Shown piece by piece: positions 35,701-47,629 of a stretch of 64,000 nt of DNA. This DNA is from Apus apus (Eukaryota; Chordata; Aves; Apodiformes; Apodidae). Location of the stretch: the NCBI RefSeq assembly GCF_020740795.1, contig NC_067282.1, positions 131,869,132-131,933,131 on the forward strand, in the 5' to 3' direction. A program made the translations under genes and the position numbers. The notes beneath the pieces were generated by a model that was given only the letters and a program-made list of their open reading frames with translations, ran no database searches and was not told the origin of the DNA. Positions within the stretch are counted from its first letter, which is position 1, and every line of letters starts with the position of its first letter.

Positions 35701-38700
35701 TCCTGTGTGCAGTTCTGGGCCCCTCACTTCAAGAAGGACTTTGAGGTGCTGGAGCAGGTCCAGAGGAGAGCAACAAGGCTGGTGAAAGGACTAGAGGGAA
35801 AGTCTTATAGGGATAGGCTGAGGGAGCTGGGGTTGTTCAGCCTGGAGAAGAGGAGACTCAGGGGGTCCTTATCACTCTCTTCAACCACCTGAAGGGACAT
35901 TGTAGGCCAGTGGGGGCTGGGCTCTTCTCCCAGGCAACTAGCAACAAGACAAGAGGACATATCCTCAAGCTGCTCCAGGGGAAGTTTAGCTTGGATACTA
36001 GGAAGTACTTCTTCACAGAGAGGGTGATTAGACACTGGAATGGACTTCCCAGGGAAGTGGTGGAGGCACGGTCCCTGAATGCGTTCAAGGAAAGGCTGGA
36101 TGTGGCACTCAGTGCCATGGTCTAGCCAATGTGGTGGTGTTGGTCATAGGTTGGACTTGATGATCTCAAAGGTCTTTTCCAGATTTGATGTTTCTGTGAT
36201 TCTGTAAATTCTGAACCTTCAGTATTACCAACTGAAGCATTAAAGACTCACAGGATGGACTTTACTTCCTCCAACATTACTATGTTTTCTGACAGGGAGA
36301 TTATACCACTCATACATTTTGTTTTTTCTCACTTGAGGTCACAGTTCAGGTTCCTTGCCAGTCTAACAACCCAGGTGTTGCCTCTGAAGCAGGCAAGGCT
36401 CTCCCTGTTCTACTCCCTAGCAAGGTCAGGCAGGTCATGACGACCAAGATTCTCCCTGCTCTGTCCCTTCCAATCTCTTTTGCTGGTGGTAAGTAAACAT
36501 GCAGAAACTGTTTGCTCTTGCATATCACACCTTTATGCTACTCCAAGAAGCTCCCATTTCTAGTCCAGTTCCCACTATATTCTCTCCCCTCCTCTCTGAA
36601 TTCCTTGCTCAGTCCTCAGCATCTGAAGATGACTGACCCCAGCATCTATCAGGCATTGTAGGAGACCCTCCATCTTTGTCAGAGGTGGCTCTGCTTCTGG
36701 ATGTACTATAGGCAAGCTGACCTCAACTGAGGGAGCACTATGGCTAAAGCAATATTCAGCAAGCAGGAAGACACTGCAAGAAGAGCTTGTTTAACTGAGA
36801 AAAGGGTGCAAGGCATAGAAACACCTCACAGACCAGGCACTAACATCTCCCTGATGTCAGAGTTCATTGCAAGAAGTCTCAATTCTCCCACATTTCAGGC
36901 TGTGCTAGCTAGCCACCTCTATCCCAAGAGAAAGTGGTTGGCATTTTGTATGCATCATTCACTGCACACTTCCTAGCCAGAAATCCCACATGCAAGCAAG
37001 AAGCCTGAAGTATCAGCAGCTTGTTTATGTCACCACTCAAGGAAGATAAACACAGGGGAGGAAAGAACTTAATATAGTGCCACTGCCACATGCCTGGTAC
37101 ACCAAAGCTTCAGACTTACTTTAATGCCATTAGCTTTGATACTTTCCACCTCAGACATCTTCTGTATGTGGCTCATGAGCACCATCTCAGAAAGGTTATT
37201 CTCTGGTAAGAAATACTGGTAGACATCATAGCGCAGGCGCCATCTGGAGTTCTGATCAGTCCCCAAATCACAAGATGGTGGGGTTGCTCCTCTGCAATTA
37301 AAAAGAAATCAGCTACATTTCCAGCAGAACCCCACAGATCTTACCATTATTTTTTCAAAAAGTTTCCTGTCCGAGTTAGCAGTATTTGGATTCTGCTCTA
37401 TGCAAGTTAACATCAGAAAATAATTCAAAACCAGACTGTAAATATTTGTGAGCACAGACTACAGCAGTATTATGCAGAACCACCCTGAGGCAGGTAGTGT
37501 CTGTGCTGGTACCTGCCCTTACATTTACAGAGAATTCCTATGAGTTGTCATAAGGAGCCAGCATAAGAATTCCAAGAGGTCGCAAAGGCCAAAGATCACA
37601 AAATCAATGTTTGGATTTTTTTTTATATATATATATACACACAAATTATATATATATATATATAGGCTATATATATTATACATATATATGTATTATATAT
37701 AGACACAAACACATCTCTGAACATAGCTTTCCCCATCCCTTGCCTGTCACCTGGGACACCAGGCACCATTCAGGAAATAATGCCTTTCAACTTGAAATCT
37801 CAATGTTAAATAAAACTCTGTTTAAGTACCATGTTCAGTACCAGCAAAGAAATGAAGTTGGCTATAATGCACAACTGCTCCTCAAACAGATTAAGTTATT
37901 TAAGAAATGGGAAGATCCAGTATTTGCTGACTGCTTGTACAGCTGAAGTTGCATAACTTCTTTGACAGGACGCAATTCTCAACTTTTATCTCCCTCTCAC
38001 ATGTTACCACCCCTCCTCCTTTTCTTCATTTACTTCAGTTTGTTGCAGCCAACAAGACTTCTGCCAGCAGCTGGATGCTCAGTTTTCCCAGCTGAACGTT
38101 GTTTTATGATCTTAGCCAAATATGGGACTAAGAAGGTCTTGCTCAGTGCACTGAGTTTTTCACATACCTGGCATAGCCCAAGTTTGCAGGGGCAAACTTG
38201 ATGTGTGTATCAATCAATGTATAGTCTAGGTAAATATTCGGGTCCACTTCCAAGTCAAATTCTATATTGCAGCCCCCAGGAATAGGATCTGCAACACAGA
38301 AGACATGGCTGTAGTACTTTTTACTTACCTCTTACACAGCATGAAAAGAGTTCTAAAACCTCAGCAACACATGCCCTTGCAGGCACATAACATTGTCAGG
38401 TTCTAGCCCTGCAGACAACACAAGTGGTTCCGCTGCAATCTAAGATGGTCCTGTCACAGCAGTCTTCTACTCTAAGGCTGAAGTAATGACAAGACCTTAC
38501 AGTACCATCCTATACACAACTTGCAAATCAGTAGTGATACTAAACATTGTCAGCTCATTTCAAAAAAATTTCGGGCATCTTCTTAATACACTTGAATCAT
38601 GTGAGAATATCACTTCTGGAAAGCCAACACTTCATTTCATGGTTAAGTTTCTAAGGGGTAACAGCTCTGCTTGTTACAAGCAGTTAAAACATACCTTTCT

Positions 38701-41700
38701 CCATATAGGGAATAGAGATAGCTGTGCTGAGCACTTGGTTAGCATCCAGTGATCGAAGGTACCACGTACATACACTCTGTTGAGGCCGAAGGATGGAAAC
38801 CAGTCCTTTGTCTACTCCAGTTCCTGAGCTGTTCACAGATGGATTCTGGACAGAAACAAATTCTATAAACAAGCAGTTCTTCAAAAGATTTTCCACCCCA
38901 GCTAAATGTATTGCACTAGTTACATTCCTGCCACAGACCTGCAGGGCACACACTTCAGTGCCAGTTATCACAGAGGAGGCATTCAGCCCTTAGCCTGTTG
39001 GTAGGCAAGAGCTGGAAAAAAAAGGAGTGGTCTCTGACACACACATGGCCTAATTCAGGCTCAAAAAACCAAATGATAACTTTGAAACTACTAAAGAGTT
39101 AATAATCATAAGTAATCTCCAGAGAAATCTAGCTAGTTGAAGACTACCCTTGCACGGCAATGGATCGACAAGTAAAGGTGTAAAAGGATTGGAATATCCC
39201 TCACCAAACATTGAGGGATGGCACTAAAGGGCATTCTGGAAACCTACGTGCAGAAACACCTCACTGTCTCCACCAGAACAGAGATGACTGTATGACAGCT
39301 GGCTTAACACTAGCCATACCAGACAAGTCCCTGGGGCCAGGTCAGTTACTGACCCAATCCACATCATCACCATCCCCTTCAGTACTAGGGGTCCTGATGA
39401 AAGAAAGATCAGGCAGCAGTTGCAGTGTCACACTCGCATGGTTAGAACAACCAATTAGATCTGCAGTCAAACCTCTTTTCAGCATGGAGAATGTGCTTTA
39501 GTCCAAGAAGGCCGGTTATCTGTAAGAAAGCATTTTGGACCTGGCAGACTTTAAGGTCTGGCTCAGCTTCGTATTTCCAGAGGCAGGCCAGCCTAGTAAA
39601 GGCCATCAATGCAAAGAGGGTTTGAACTGACAGCAAGAAAACTCTACCACTAGTAATCAAAGACTGAATAAGCATACCAGTAACGTCTTCACCCTGTGAT
39701 CCTGGCTATTTCCCTAGTACATAGACAACTGAGCTGAGTGACTTGTGTTACAGGTTATTCACCTCCTAAGCTTTCCAAGATAATCCTTGGCACTCACTAT
39801 ACTCTCATTTGGAAAAATACTGATGAGGAGATAGAAACTGGATGGCAGCTGTCAGATCTTCATTTATTACCTTCAGCTTAGTTTACATTCTGCTGTAATA
39901 CCACTTAGAGCCTAACAGCACCATAAAAATCAGTATTTTTAGATTGCATCCCAGTAACAATGAGACAAACTGAGGCTACTATGTAGCAGTAGAAATGCTT
40001 GTATTTTCAGCTAGAAGTAACAGCCTTCACTAGTGTACTGTGGAGGAATTTCTCTATATGCCACTTAAGGAGAATTAAATTCAGAACAAACAGCTGAGGG
40101 AACAAGACATCACACCTGTAGTAGTTAGATCCAAGCCACATAAACAGCAACACAGCTAAACATCCCAAAGTGATCATGTTTACTGCATAAGGATCTGGCA
40201 AATACTTATAATGAGTTTGGGTTTAATTTGACAAGCTGTTAGATAGTAGTCAGCAGTCATATGTCAAGAGCACCAGAACAAAGAGCCTTGAAACAATTTC
40301 AAGGCTGCTCTGAAATTTCTTAACATTCAGGCCTCCAAAATAGCAGCTGTGACAAATAAGCATGAGAAAGACAGTACTGTTTTAGCTTCAGAAATCTTAA
40401 GGGCCATGCAGGTAAGACACTAATATTATCTATACAGCTTCAGTTCTATACTGCTACATGTGCCAGAGCCAACACCTTTGTTCAAAGAAAAGTAGCATTT
40501 AGGAACAGAAGTGACACCATACCTTATCAAAGGATATCATCACATCGCTTTGCTGGGCATGTACTTGAAAAACAACAACAGTCACATTGTTTGCAATGTT
40601 CCTGATTACAGCTTCCACTGGATTGGTCTGGTTAAGAAGCACATTTCTGAATTTTCCTAAGGAGAGCTCAAGAAGACCTGCATGACAAAAAAACAAAACA
40701 AGACAAAAAAACTTGTTGAGAAGGAAGCAATTACCAAGGAGAGCCTGGAAGTTTCCAATAGCCCAGTATCAGTCAGCTGGGAACAGAGCAAGTCGTTGTT
40801 TTATGCTGATCTCAGCCTGCAAGCTGTACTGAGTTTTTGGAGACTGCTACAGTCAGACCCATGCCTACAAGAACAGGTACAGCTAGAGAACCCACCCCAC
40901 AGCCTGGCATTCACCTCAGCACACAGGGCAGAACTTCCTGCCAGGAACTCAGTATTTGATACAGCTGAATTTATCAACAGACAGAGTAGCTGCAGCTGAT
41001 CAGGTAGTGCAGGCAACAGCAAGTAATATTCAGCAGAGTAACTAAGAGCATATACTGACAACTACTTTCTCTTTGGCAAATAGGAGAGAGTATGTTTGTA
41101 TTAGCCAGCCAACTGGCACAGTACCTGTTAGACTTCCTGAGTGAGTTCCCAGATGATGGGAGTTGGAATAAACTTCTGCAACAGAGTCAAATATGTAGTT
41201 TACATACATATACTTATCACTTTCATTTGTTTCACATGTCTTTTGCTCCCACAGTGTCCTTAATTATAAAGACAGTTGGGACACCAATTTCTGCATCTAA
41301 AAAAATCTGACAGTTTTCCAAGATGAAACCAAGAACATTTCTTCTCACAATGTGCATAACCCCATGATTCACTTTTTAATTTAAAGAGAACCACATGACC
41401 CAGGTCATTTGAGAATCATCTTTGGCTTGTCATTCAAGTCCTGCAAGAAAGCCTACTTTCTCCCTGTGCTGGGCTCTTGAGAGACAAGAGATGTCCAGGG
41501 AGGAAGGAGAAGTAGCTCTACAGAAGCCACCAGATTCCCTGTTGTTGGTGATAAGTAGGCATACTAGATGCTTGATGCACAATGACTTTCAGGTTTGGGG
41601 TTTTTTTCCCCCCTTGAATTCTCCCATATGCACACAGTGTCTCAGCAGACCTAGAACTTATCAAGCCTAAACACACACACAGAGCTTCCTCAATCAAAGC

Positions 41701-44700
41701 TGCCTCTTCTAGTGTAGAGTATTGATACTGTCATGCACTGCATCAGAAGGAAAGGAAAGAATACAGTATTCTCACCCAAAACTCTGTACTCCTTTCTGAT
41801 TATTTTTTACTCTCCCCTGCCAAGAACTGGCATGTTTGGCCAGCTTCTTTGGCTCTTGATGACATTTAAAGAAAGGTAAACCCCTACTCTCACCTCACAG
41901 CAGAGGAAGAAGGGTAGGAAAAGCCTAACATCCCATCTTGCTAACATCTCAACTTACATGCTCACCCCCAAAACTTTATACTGCATCATCAATAAAACCC
42001 CAGCTGAAATACGGGGATCATAAACCACCTAGGCAGGAAAAAAAAAATATATATAATCCATTTTTCTGTCCCATCATCAGAGCTGTTGGAGCAAGTCCAG
42101 AGGAGGGTCACAAAGATGATCAGAGGGCTGGAGCACCTCTCCTGTGAAGACAGTCTGAGAGAGTTGGGGCTGTTCAGCCTGGAGAAGAGAAGACTCCAGG
42201 GAGACCTCAGTGGCCTTCCAGTAGCTCAAGAGGGCCTACGGGAATGCTGGGAAGGGACTTTTTACAAGGGCAGGTAGTGATAGGACAAGCAGTAACAATT
42301 TCAAACAGAAAGAGGGTAGATTTAGATTAGATATTAGGAAGAAATTCTTCACTATGTGGGTGGTGAGACACTGGAACAGGCTGCTCTGGGAAGCTGTGGA
42401 AGTCCCATCCCTACAAGTGTTCAAGGCCAGGTTGAACAGGGCTTTGAGCAATCTGATCTAGGGGGAGGTGTCCCCATCCATGCAGGGGGGTAGAAACTAG
42501 ATGATCTTTAACATCCCTTCCAACTCAAACCATTCTGTGATTCTATGATTCCATGATCATCTGCAGTTTGTGTTAAGATAGACAAACTTTCTACTCCAAG
42601 TTTTCAAACAGTAATTAATGCAAAATTAAAGCAAAAAAAGAAAAAAGCTTTGAGTATTCGGTTTCTGATAGAGTCCCTGGAGCAGCATTCAGACATTCTC
42701 CCTCTCACAAGACCTCTTTCATCCTTAGCTCTTTAGTTCTATGAGAAATGTACCTAGTAGTATGAATGCTACCAAACAGCATTTAAAAGGCACAGACTGT
42801 ACATCTATGCATTCAGAAATTTGGAGTGAAAGCTTCAAATGCAGGAAAAATATTTTACTTTGATCTGTAAGAACTTCATACAGTTTTCTAAACCACAAGA
42901 TGTTAACACACGGTTTCAGATTTTTTTCTTAAAAGACCATTACATCCTCTCTATGCTTAACATCAAGGGGGGGAGGGGGAACAAAACATTGCTCTGTCTC
43001 CTTTCTCACCTCTGCTCTGTACTCATAACCAGAGGCCTCTGCATAAATAAGAACAGATTCATCAGCAAGACATAACCACTACTTTAACAGGATCATGAGA
43101 CTCTAAATGTCAGAGGCTCTCTCTCAAGTTTAATTAGTGTGGTAAATTAAGGTAGTGTTCTACATTGCTTTACTGTTTGCATAACTGCTCCTAAAACAGA
43201 GCATGTGACATACATTTTAAACGAAGTCTGGACAGAAGAGCATAGATTCAAGGTGAAGAACAAGAATAGCTACACCCATCAGACAAGTATTCTTCAGGTG
43301 CTTGTTCACAGGCTTCTTGAACCACATGTCTATCCAAGCTTGAAATACAACTAAGAGAAGGAGAGAGAGAGAGAGTGTTCAAACACTGCAGAGCAGCAGA
43401 ACCCTCTAAGAAATTTGCTGGAAGAGCAATTGCTACATGGCCACAGACTACAGCACCTTTCCTGCCTTCTCATTTTCTGTCATTTGAAAAAATAATTGAT
43501 GGTGCTCTGAGGCAGAAACAGAGCATGGAGGGCAAAGCAAATCAAAGAACTTTTCATTTCATTTGGCCCATTTCTATAACAAGTCCTTAAACAGGCACCA
43601 GACTACCTAAGACATATAGAGTTCACTGCTGTCAAAGATGCTTTGAAAGGCAGATAGCAAGACCTCAATGAACACACAGCACTGGTCACCACATATGAGC
43701 TTCTTTGGGCAAAAGGTAGCACACCAACCACGACTGCAGATTCACCAACACAGGCAGCAAAGGTAACACGACCACAGAAGTTAGGTCGTTGACCCAGCAA
43801 GTCAAGCAGGAAAAAAATCCAGGCATCTTGGCTTTTTTTAATGCTTCAGACAGCGAAGGTCTGAAAACATTCTGTAAGATGCCAGGCTATCCCCTCTTTT
43901 CCTTTCATCACAGGGAGGAGTATGATGGTCACTGCATGTCAGAGTAGGTTTGGGTTAGACACAAGAGAAGGACCCTCACACTTATAGAGATTACCAGCTG
44001 AGTAAATACTTAAAGGAAGTCAGGATTATTGAAACTGAGCCCGAGTGGAGCAAAGACAAAGTACTGAGCAGCATACTAGTGCCAATACTAGAACAGAAGC
44101 ACAGATATTCCAGCATTTAAAAGAAAACTGATGAACAGATGTGGACAACAGTCCACTTGATCACTCCACATTTTATCTTTTCTCCCATATGAATGGGGAA
44201 GTAAAGATGGCAAAGGAATTGAACTTATCAGAGCTCTTCTGAGACGAAAAGTCATTATTCCTAACTCTAAGAAATGAAGCAGTCAGCTCTACAGAGGCTA
44301 AGCATTTATTACCCCTTCCCTGTGACATGCAGTTTCCCCAAGAAGCAACACACATTTCCATTGTGCTGATTCAGCGTCAAGCTCTCAGGTCATTTGATGG
44401 TTTAAGTAAACCACACTTCTGGCTCAAATAGTCAAGTATCATTCTGCAACACCAATAAATGGTTAACCATAGAAGGTTGGCACCCTGTTGACATCTAGCA
44501 GTCCAGTTTCCATTAACACACAATTGAATAAATGCTGTTGATACCCTTACAGGAACAGTCTTTACCTACAAAGCCATGCTGCAACACTATGCTTGCTTCA
44601 GAGAAAGAGGTTCTCTACAGTCAGAGAAAATGCATCTTCTACTATGTGCCAACCAGCTTACGGTGGATATGCAGAATAACCTTATGCAAGCTCTAAGAGG

Positions 44701-47286
44701 TAAGAACAACCTTCCAGTGCAGGGAGTATGTCAACAAGTAATCACATGAAGACATTCAATTGAGATAAAGCAAGCTCAGACTGAAAACTAGTCTGAGTAG
44801 GGAAAACATAAGCATACAGTCACTTAGAAGAATAAAAGCCAGCAGCCACATTGTATCATACATGGATGCATAGCAGAGTCCTGCTACACAGTCTGTCTTT
44901 CCCTCTCCCCACCCCCCAAAAAAAACCAACCAAACAAAAACAACAAAAACCAAACCAAAAAAAGAACAAAACCCCCAAAATACCCCAAATAAAGACATCA
45001 CCACTTCACCCCCAAAAGAAGCAGAAAGGTCTGTGAAAGCTTCTAAGCTTTGATTGCCTGTGTACTGAGTCTTAGAGCAGTTTGATGCTTAAAGCATATA
45101 ATGCCACAGAACACGTCTTATCACAAACTGCACCACTCCATGTACAGAATAGTCTTCTGGAATTGAAGTTAGAGATGTCATGAGGTCTTCCACAGTCTAA
45201 AAAGTGAAGGAAGTATCATCCATCTCACCTATTTAGTTTTACTAATTATGCAAGACCAGGCCTCAGTCACCAACTCTTATTTTTCAATATGCTGCCTCTG
45301 CACAGACTAAACAGCAAGCACAAGTTCATCCAGATAAACCCCCTTTATGAAAAGGGACTGCTCAATCCTCATTCCATCTTAAATTCACTTTAGTTTTTCC
45401 TATGCTAAACAGCCCGATTTGGATGTAGCAAACGAGGCCAGCTGCACTCCTGCTTCATGAGGGTGGAGCTCTGTAGGAGGTAACAAACATGATTTACAAA
45501 ACCCTTCTGTACAAACACTAACCTTGAAGAGCCACAGCCCATCAGAACCCCAGAGAGGTACCATGGGCCATTGTGGATAGATTTTATCAACATTTTTACA
45601 AATAAATAGGATCTTCTAGTATTAAGAGACAACACAGCCCACCTCTGTAAAACTCATTGTCCACAAGCCAATTTCAATTAAGTGAACCATTAAGCAAGTG
45701 CCCTAATTTAAAGGGCCTAATGATCAGCTAGACATTGGTACACAAGTTACACAGCTTATTAGCTTTTCATGAGGAAAAGTATTTTTCCCTCCACCCTCAG
45801 TCTTCTAAGAAAGTCAGTGAGACAAAATCCTTGTCAGTATCTTTTAATATAAACATTAAGATCTAAGAACATTTAGCCTTCATTCTCGGACCTGCTTGCT
45901 GCCATTAGGTGCCAAGCCTAAGCTCCTAGGGTTTGGAAGAACCAGGGAACTCTTGGCTCTCCTCCACTAAGATCTTGGTTGTGAGACCCAGGTCAGGGGG
46001 ACATGGGGAGGAAAAGTCTTCCACACTTAAGACTGATTCCAAATGCTGTCCTGCAGCCTTGCAAAGTAACCAAAGACTAGATTTCTCCTTTTGAACAATA
46101 AAGCTTCATTAGAGGCAATTTTAAAAATAAAGTATATCTAAAAAGAAAAGGCTTACCTCAGCCCTACCATAGAGGGCCCCTTGCTTATCTCTGAAAGGAA
46201 ACATAATGTTTTCCTTTATTTGAACAGATAACAGTTTAACCAGAAAAAAGTAACCCAGCTGTTAAATCTTCACAAGCTATACTCGTTATACACCCAGCAA
46301 CCTGGTCTAGTGGGAGGTGTCTCTGCCCCTGCAGGGGGGGTTGGAACTAGATGATCTTCAAGGTCCCTTCCATCACAAGCCATTCTACAATTTGTGATTC
46401 TACTACACCAACTCTGGTTGCCTACTTCAGTCACACGCAGGAGTACAGGGGATTTACAAGAAAACCCCATGCCAAATGAAGCCAACTTACATCGGCACGG
46501 CCAACAAGTCATTTTAGGAACCAATCTCCAAATCCTAGGGCTTTCGCTCATTTCCTTAACTGTACAGGGACAGTGGTTTCCAAAACACAAGTCGCAGGAT
46601 GCTGGGAGCCCACGACCAGGTGTGTGATTTAAAAAAAATAAAAATCCCACTATTATCCTTGTTGCCTTTCCCAGATGAACTTAAGGGTAGCGAATGCCGC
46701 CTTGTTTCCTTAGAAGGAATACTACACCACACCAGACTCACCAGTCTAGACGTATTTCTGCAACAGCACGTTTAAAATCAGCCCCGGTCTGCCCGAGAGC
46801 TAGAATTATGGCGTTCATCGCAATTCAGCTGTGAACGAAAGATACGGAAAAAAACCCCAAGGGGGCTCGGGGGAGGGCTGTCCCTGGCCACCTCAAAGAT
46901 GCCGATAACCGTGAGCAGGTAACTCTCCCCCAGCTCCGCAGCCGGCTGCAGCTCCCCCTGAACCTTCACAGCAGCAGGTCTGCCCGCCGCCTCCTGGGAC
47001 GCTCTCCACAAGGCTCTGCAGGCCCTCGCTCGCCACAAGCTCCTTTCCCCCTCCGTCCTGCTGGACACCGACCCGGCTAAAAGCACCCGCTCCCCGCTAC
47101 CAGCCGTGCCCCGCCGGCCCTCCCAAACACCCTCCGCTCGCCTAATGGCGGCCGCGCCTCACACACCCGCACACACACGCACCCACACACACCCCCCTCC
47201 ACCGCACCGCGCTCACCTGCGGCATCCCCGCAGCGCCAGGACCCCAGGAGCCCCAGGAGCACCAGGGTGCAGGGAGAAAACCGCAT
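29504..47286 (-). CDS. TM7SF3: TM7SF3 (transmembrane 7 superfamily member 3), complete coding region, twelve exons
   Basis: TM7SF3 is a seven-pass membrane protein; published work links it to protection from stress-induced cell death, but its molecular activity is not settled. Twelve minus-strand exons join in frame to 563 residues (human about 570). Residues 1-23 look like a signal peptide ([20 protein letters not shown]). The ectodomain to about 287 has N-glycosylation sequons NQT, NVT, NSS, NTS and NCS and conserved blocks FILRPEQS-like (SILRPQQS), [25 protein letters not shown] and [13 protein letters not shown]. Membrane segments are near 288-309, 312-332, 341-362, 364-386, 399-419, 425-445 and 478-496. 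The cytosolic tail ends [12 protein letters not shown], matching an ExxxLL sorting signal. The start has G at -3. Introns carry three antisense CR1 fragments. The gene is convergent with FGFR1OP2 and divergent from MED21. Confidence 0.97.
30287..30449 (-). CDS. TM7SF3: TM7SF3 exon 11 (residues 423-476, membrane segment 6)
   Basis: [20 protein letters not shown] to YTNVPFQTN plus one base. No long open frame marks it; it was located from acceptor CTCTAG, donor GTAAGT and conserved sequence. Confidence 0.94.
30836..30933 (-). CDS. TM7SF3: TM7SF3 exon 10 (residues 390-422, membrane segment 5)
   Basis: [20 protein letters not shown] then [13 protein letters not shown]. Acceptor TTGTAG, donor GTAAGT. 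Confidence 0.95.
32258..32410 (-). CDS. TM7SF3: TM7SF3 exon 9 (residues 339-389, membrane segments 3 and 4)
   Basis: [25 protein letters not shown], then [19 protein letters not shown]. Acceptor TTTTAG, donor GTACGC. Confidence 0.95.
33113..33193 (-). CDS. TM7SF3: TM7SF3 exon 8 (residues 312-338, second membrane segment)
   Basis: [20 protein letters not shown] then VTGLGYD plus one base. Acceptor CTCTAG, donor GTAAGT. Found from splice sites and conserved frame. Confidence 0.94.
33615..33672. repeat. CAAA/CCAAA low-complexity run
   Basis: Imperfect AAAC and CCAAA units on the plus strand, reading as GTTTG/TTTGG on the TM7SF3 transcript shortly after the exon 7 donor. Confidence 0.8.
33702..33788 (-). 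CDS. TM7SF3: TM7SF3 exon 7 (residues 283-311, first membrane segment)
   Basis: [20 protein letters not shown] then FFGHRFWKT. The donor is GTACTG, a weak match, and is followed by a T-rich GTTTG repeat. Confidence 0.95.
35103..35280 (-). CDS. TM7SF3: TM7SF3 exon 6 (residues 224-282)
   Basis: [39 protein letters not shown] to DNCSSL plus one base. Acceptor TTCCAG, donor GTAAGT. Confidence 0.96.
35427..36206 (+). mobile_element. CR1 LINE fragment in TM7SF3 intron 5, antisense to the gene
   Basis: About 780 bases from the ORF2 C-terminal region ([36 protein letters not shown]) to a tail TTTCTGTGATTCTGTAAA. One frame break near 35870-35900 separates two ORF2 segments. Confidence 0.92.
37120..37291 (-). 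CDS. TM7SF3: TM7SF3 exon 5 (residues 166-223)
   Basis: [33 protein letters not shown] to IKANGIK. Acceptor ATTGCAG, donor GTAAGT. Confidence 0.96.
37619..37702. repeat. TA-rich microsatellite in TM7SF3 intron 4
   Basis: Compound (TA)n with short CA insertions and a central ATATAGGCTATAT; prone to hairpins and length change. Confidence 0.9.
38168..38288 (-). CDS. TM7SF3: TM7SF3 exon 4 (residues 126-165)
   Basis: [20 protein letters not shown] to APANLGYA, ending AG of a split Arg codon. This exon was too short to appear as a long open frame; it was found by homology and splice sites (acceptor TTGCAG, donor GTATGT). Confidence 0.95.
38695..38845 (-). CDS. TM7SF3: TM7SF3 exon 3 (residues 76-125)
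   Basis: [20 protein letters not shown] to SIPYMEK plus one base; carries an NSS sequon and the CTWYL block. Donor GTATGT. Confidence 0.95.
40523..40677 (-). CDS. TM7SF3: TM7SF3 exon 2 (residues 24-75)
   Basis: [20 protein letters not shown] to SDVMISFDK. Acceptor CATGCAG, donor GTATGG. The segment before SLGKFR is shorter than I recall in mammals. Confidence 0.92.
42083..42559 (+). mobile_element. CR1 LINE 3' fragment in TM7SF3 intron 1
   Basis: About 480 bases: ORF2 end ([18 protein letters not shown]), then TTTAACATCCCTTCCAACTC and tail ATTCTGTGATTCTATGATTC. Confidence 0.92.
43354..43376. repeat. GA microsatellite
   Basis: Short imperfect (GA)n run in TM7SF3 intron 1. Confidence 0.7.
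44918..44995. repeat. A/C-rich low-complexity block
   Basis: Imperfect CCAAA, CAAAA and AACCCC units on the plus strand within TM7SF3 intron 1. Confidence 0.7.
46293..46401 (+). mobile_element. CR1 LINE terminal fragment
   Basis: About 110 bases matching the CR1 3' UTR: GGTTGGAACTAGATGATCTT, AAGGTCCCTTCCA, then ATTCTACAATTTGTGATTCT tail. Lies in TM7SF3 intron 1. Confidence 0.85.
47217..47286 (-). CDS. TM7SF3: TM7SF3 exon 1 (residues 1-23, signal peptide)
   Basis: ATG at 47286-47284 in GCGCCATGC context. A leucine-rich core follows one Arg, then GDAA. Ends one base into the next codon before donor GTGAGC. Confidence 0.93.
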
Positions 47287-47382
47287 GGCGCTGCGGAGGG
47301 AAGCGGAGAGGAGGCTGAGAGCAGGCCGGAGCGGTGAGGAGGGGCTTGGGCTGGGCGGGTCCTGTCAGGGGGGGGCGGCGGC

Positions 47383-47473
47383 CCTCCCGCCTCCCGCCTC
47401 CCGCCTCCCGCCTCCCGCCTCCCGCCTCCCGCCTCCCGCCTCCCGCCTCCCGCCTCCCGCCTCCCGCCTCCCG
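47383..47473 (-). repeat. Thirteen-copy tandem heptamer (CCTCCCG on plus, CGGGAGG on minus)
   Basis: Thirteen perfect head-to-tail copies of a 7-base unit, 97-187 bases upstream of the TM7SF3 start codon. On the minus (sense) strand each unit supplies GGG and GG runs separated by one or two bases, a pattern able to fold into G-quadruplexes. Confidence 0.95.
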
Positions 47474-47599
47474 CCTCCGCCGGGAGCCGGAGGGAACGGC
47501 CCTAACCCCCTCCCGGGGGCTTTTATCCTCCCGGCTGGGCCGCAGGTTTCCAGCTCGACGTAGAGTGGGTTGGATTTTTAGTGTGGTTTTGGTTTTTTC

Positions 47600-47629
47600 T
47601 GTGGGGTTGTTTGTTTGTTTGTTTGTTTT
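47600..47629 (+). repeat. GTTT microsatellite
   Basis: Short (GTTT)n run upstream of TM7SF3. Confidence 0.7.

Larger units (their letters stand above)
35281..40522 (-). other. TM7SF3: TM7SF3 introns 2-5
   Basis: Introns 40522-38846, 38694-38289, 38167-37292 and 37119-35281. Intron 5 carries an antisense CR1 (35427-36206) starting about 150 bases from exon 6. Intron 4 carries a TA-rich microsatellite. Introns 2 and 3 show nothing notable. Confidence 0.65.
40678..47216 (-). other. TM7SF3: TM7SF3 intron 1
   Basis: A 6.5 kb intron with two antisense CR1 fragments (42083-42559, 46293-46401), a short GA repeat (43354-43376) and a low-complexity A/C-rich block (44918-44995). Its promoter-side end, 46860-47216, is CpG-rich with a CA-type run near 47160-47195. 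Confidence 0.65.
46860..47560 (-). promoter_or_regulatory. TM7SF3: CpG island and promoter of TM7SF3
   Basis: G+C-rich, CpG-dense block around exon 1. A YY1-like ATGGCGGC lies at 47145-47152, just inside intron 1. The transcription start should lie a little above 47286. No TATA box is seen near the expected start. Confidence 0.75.

Noticed and set aside
47077-47318. Protein-coding frames around the CA-type run next to TM7SF3 exon 1
   Set aside because: Only 47217-47286 is conserved coding sequence; the rest is intron read-through or CA-run translation.
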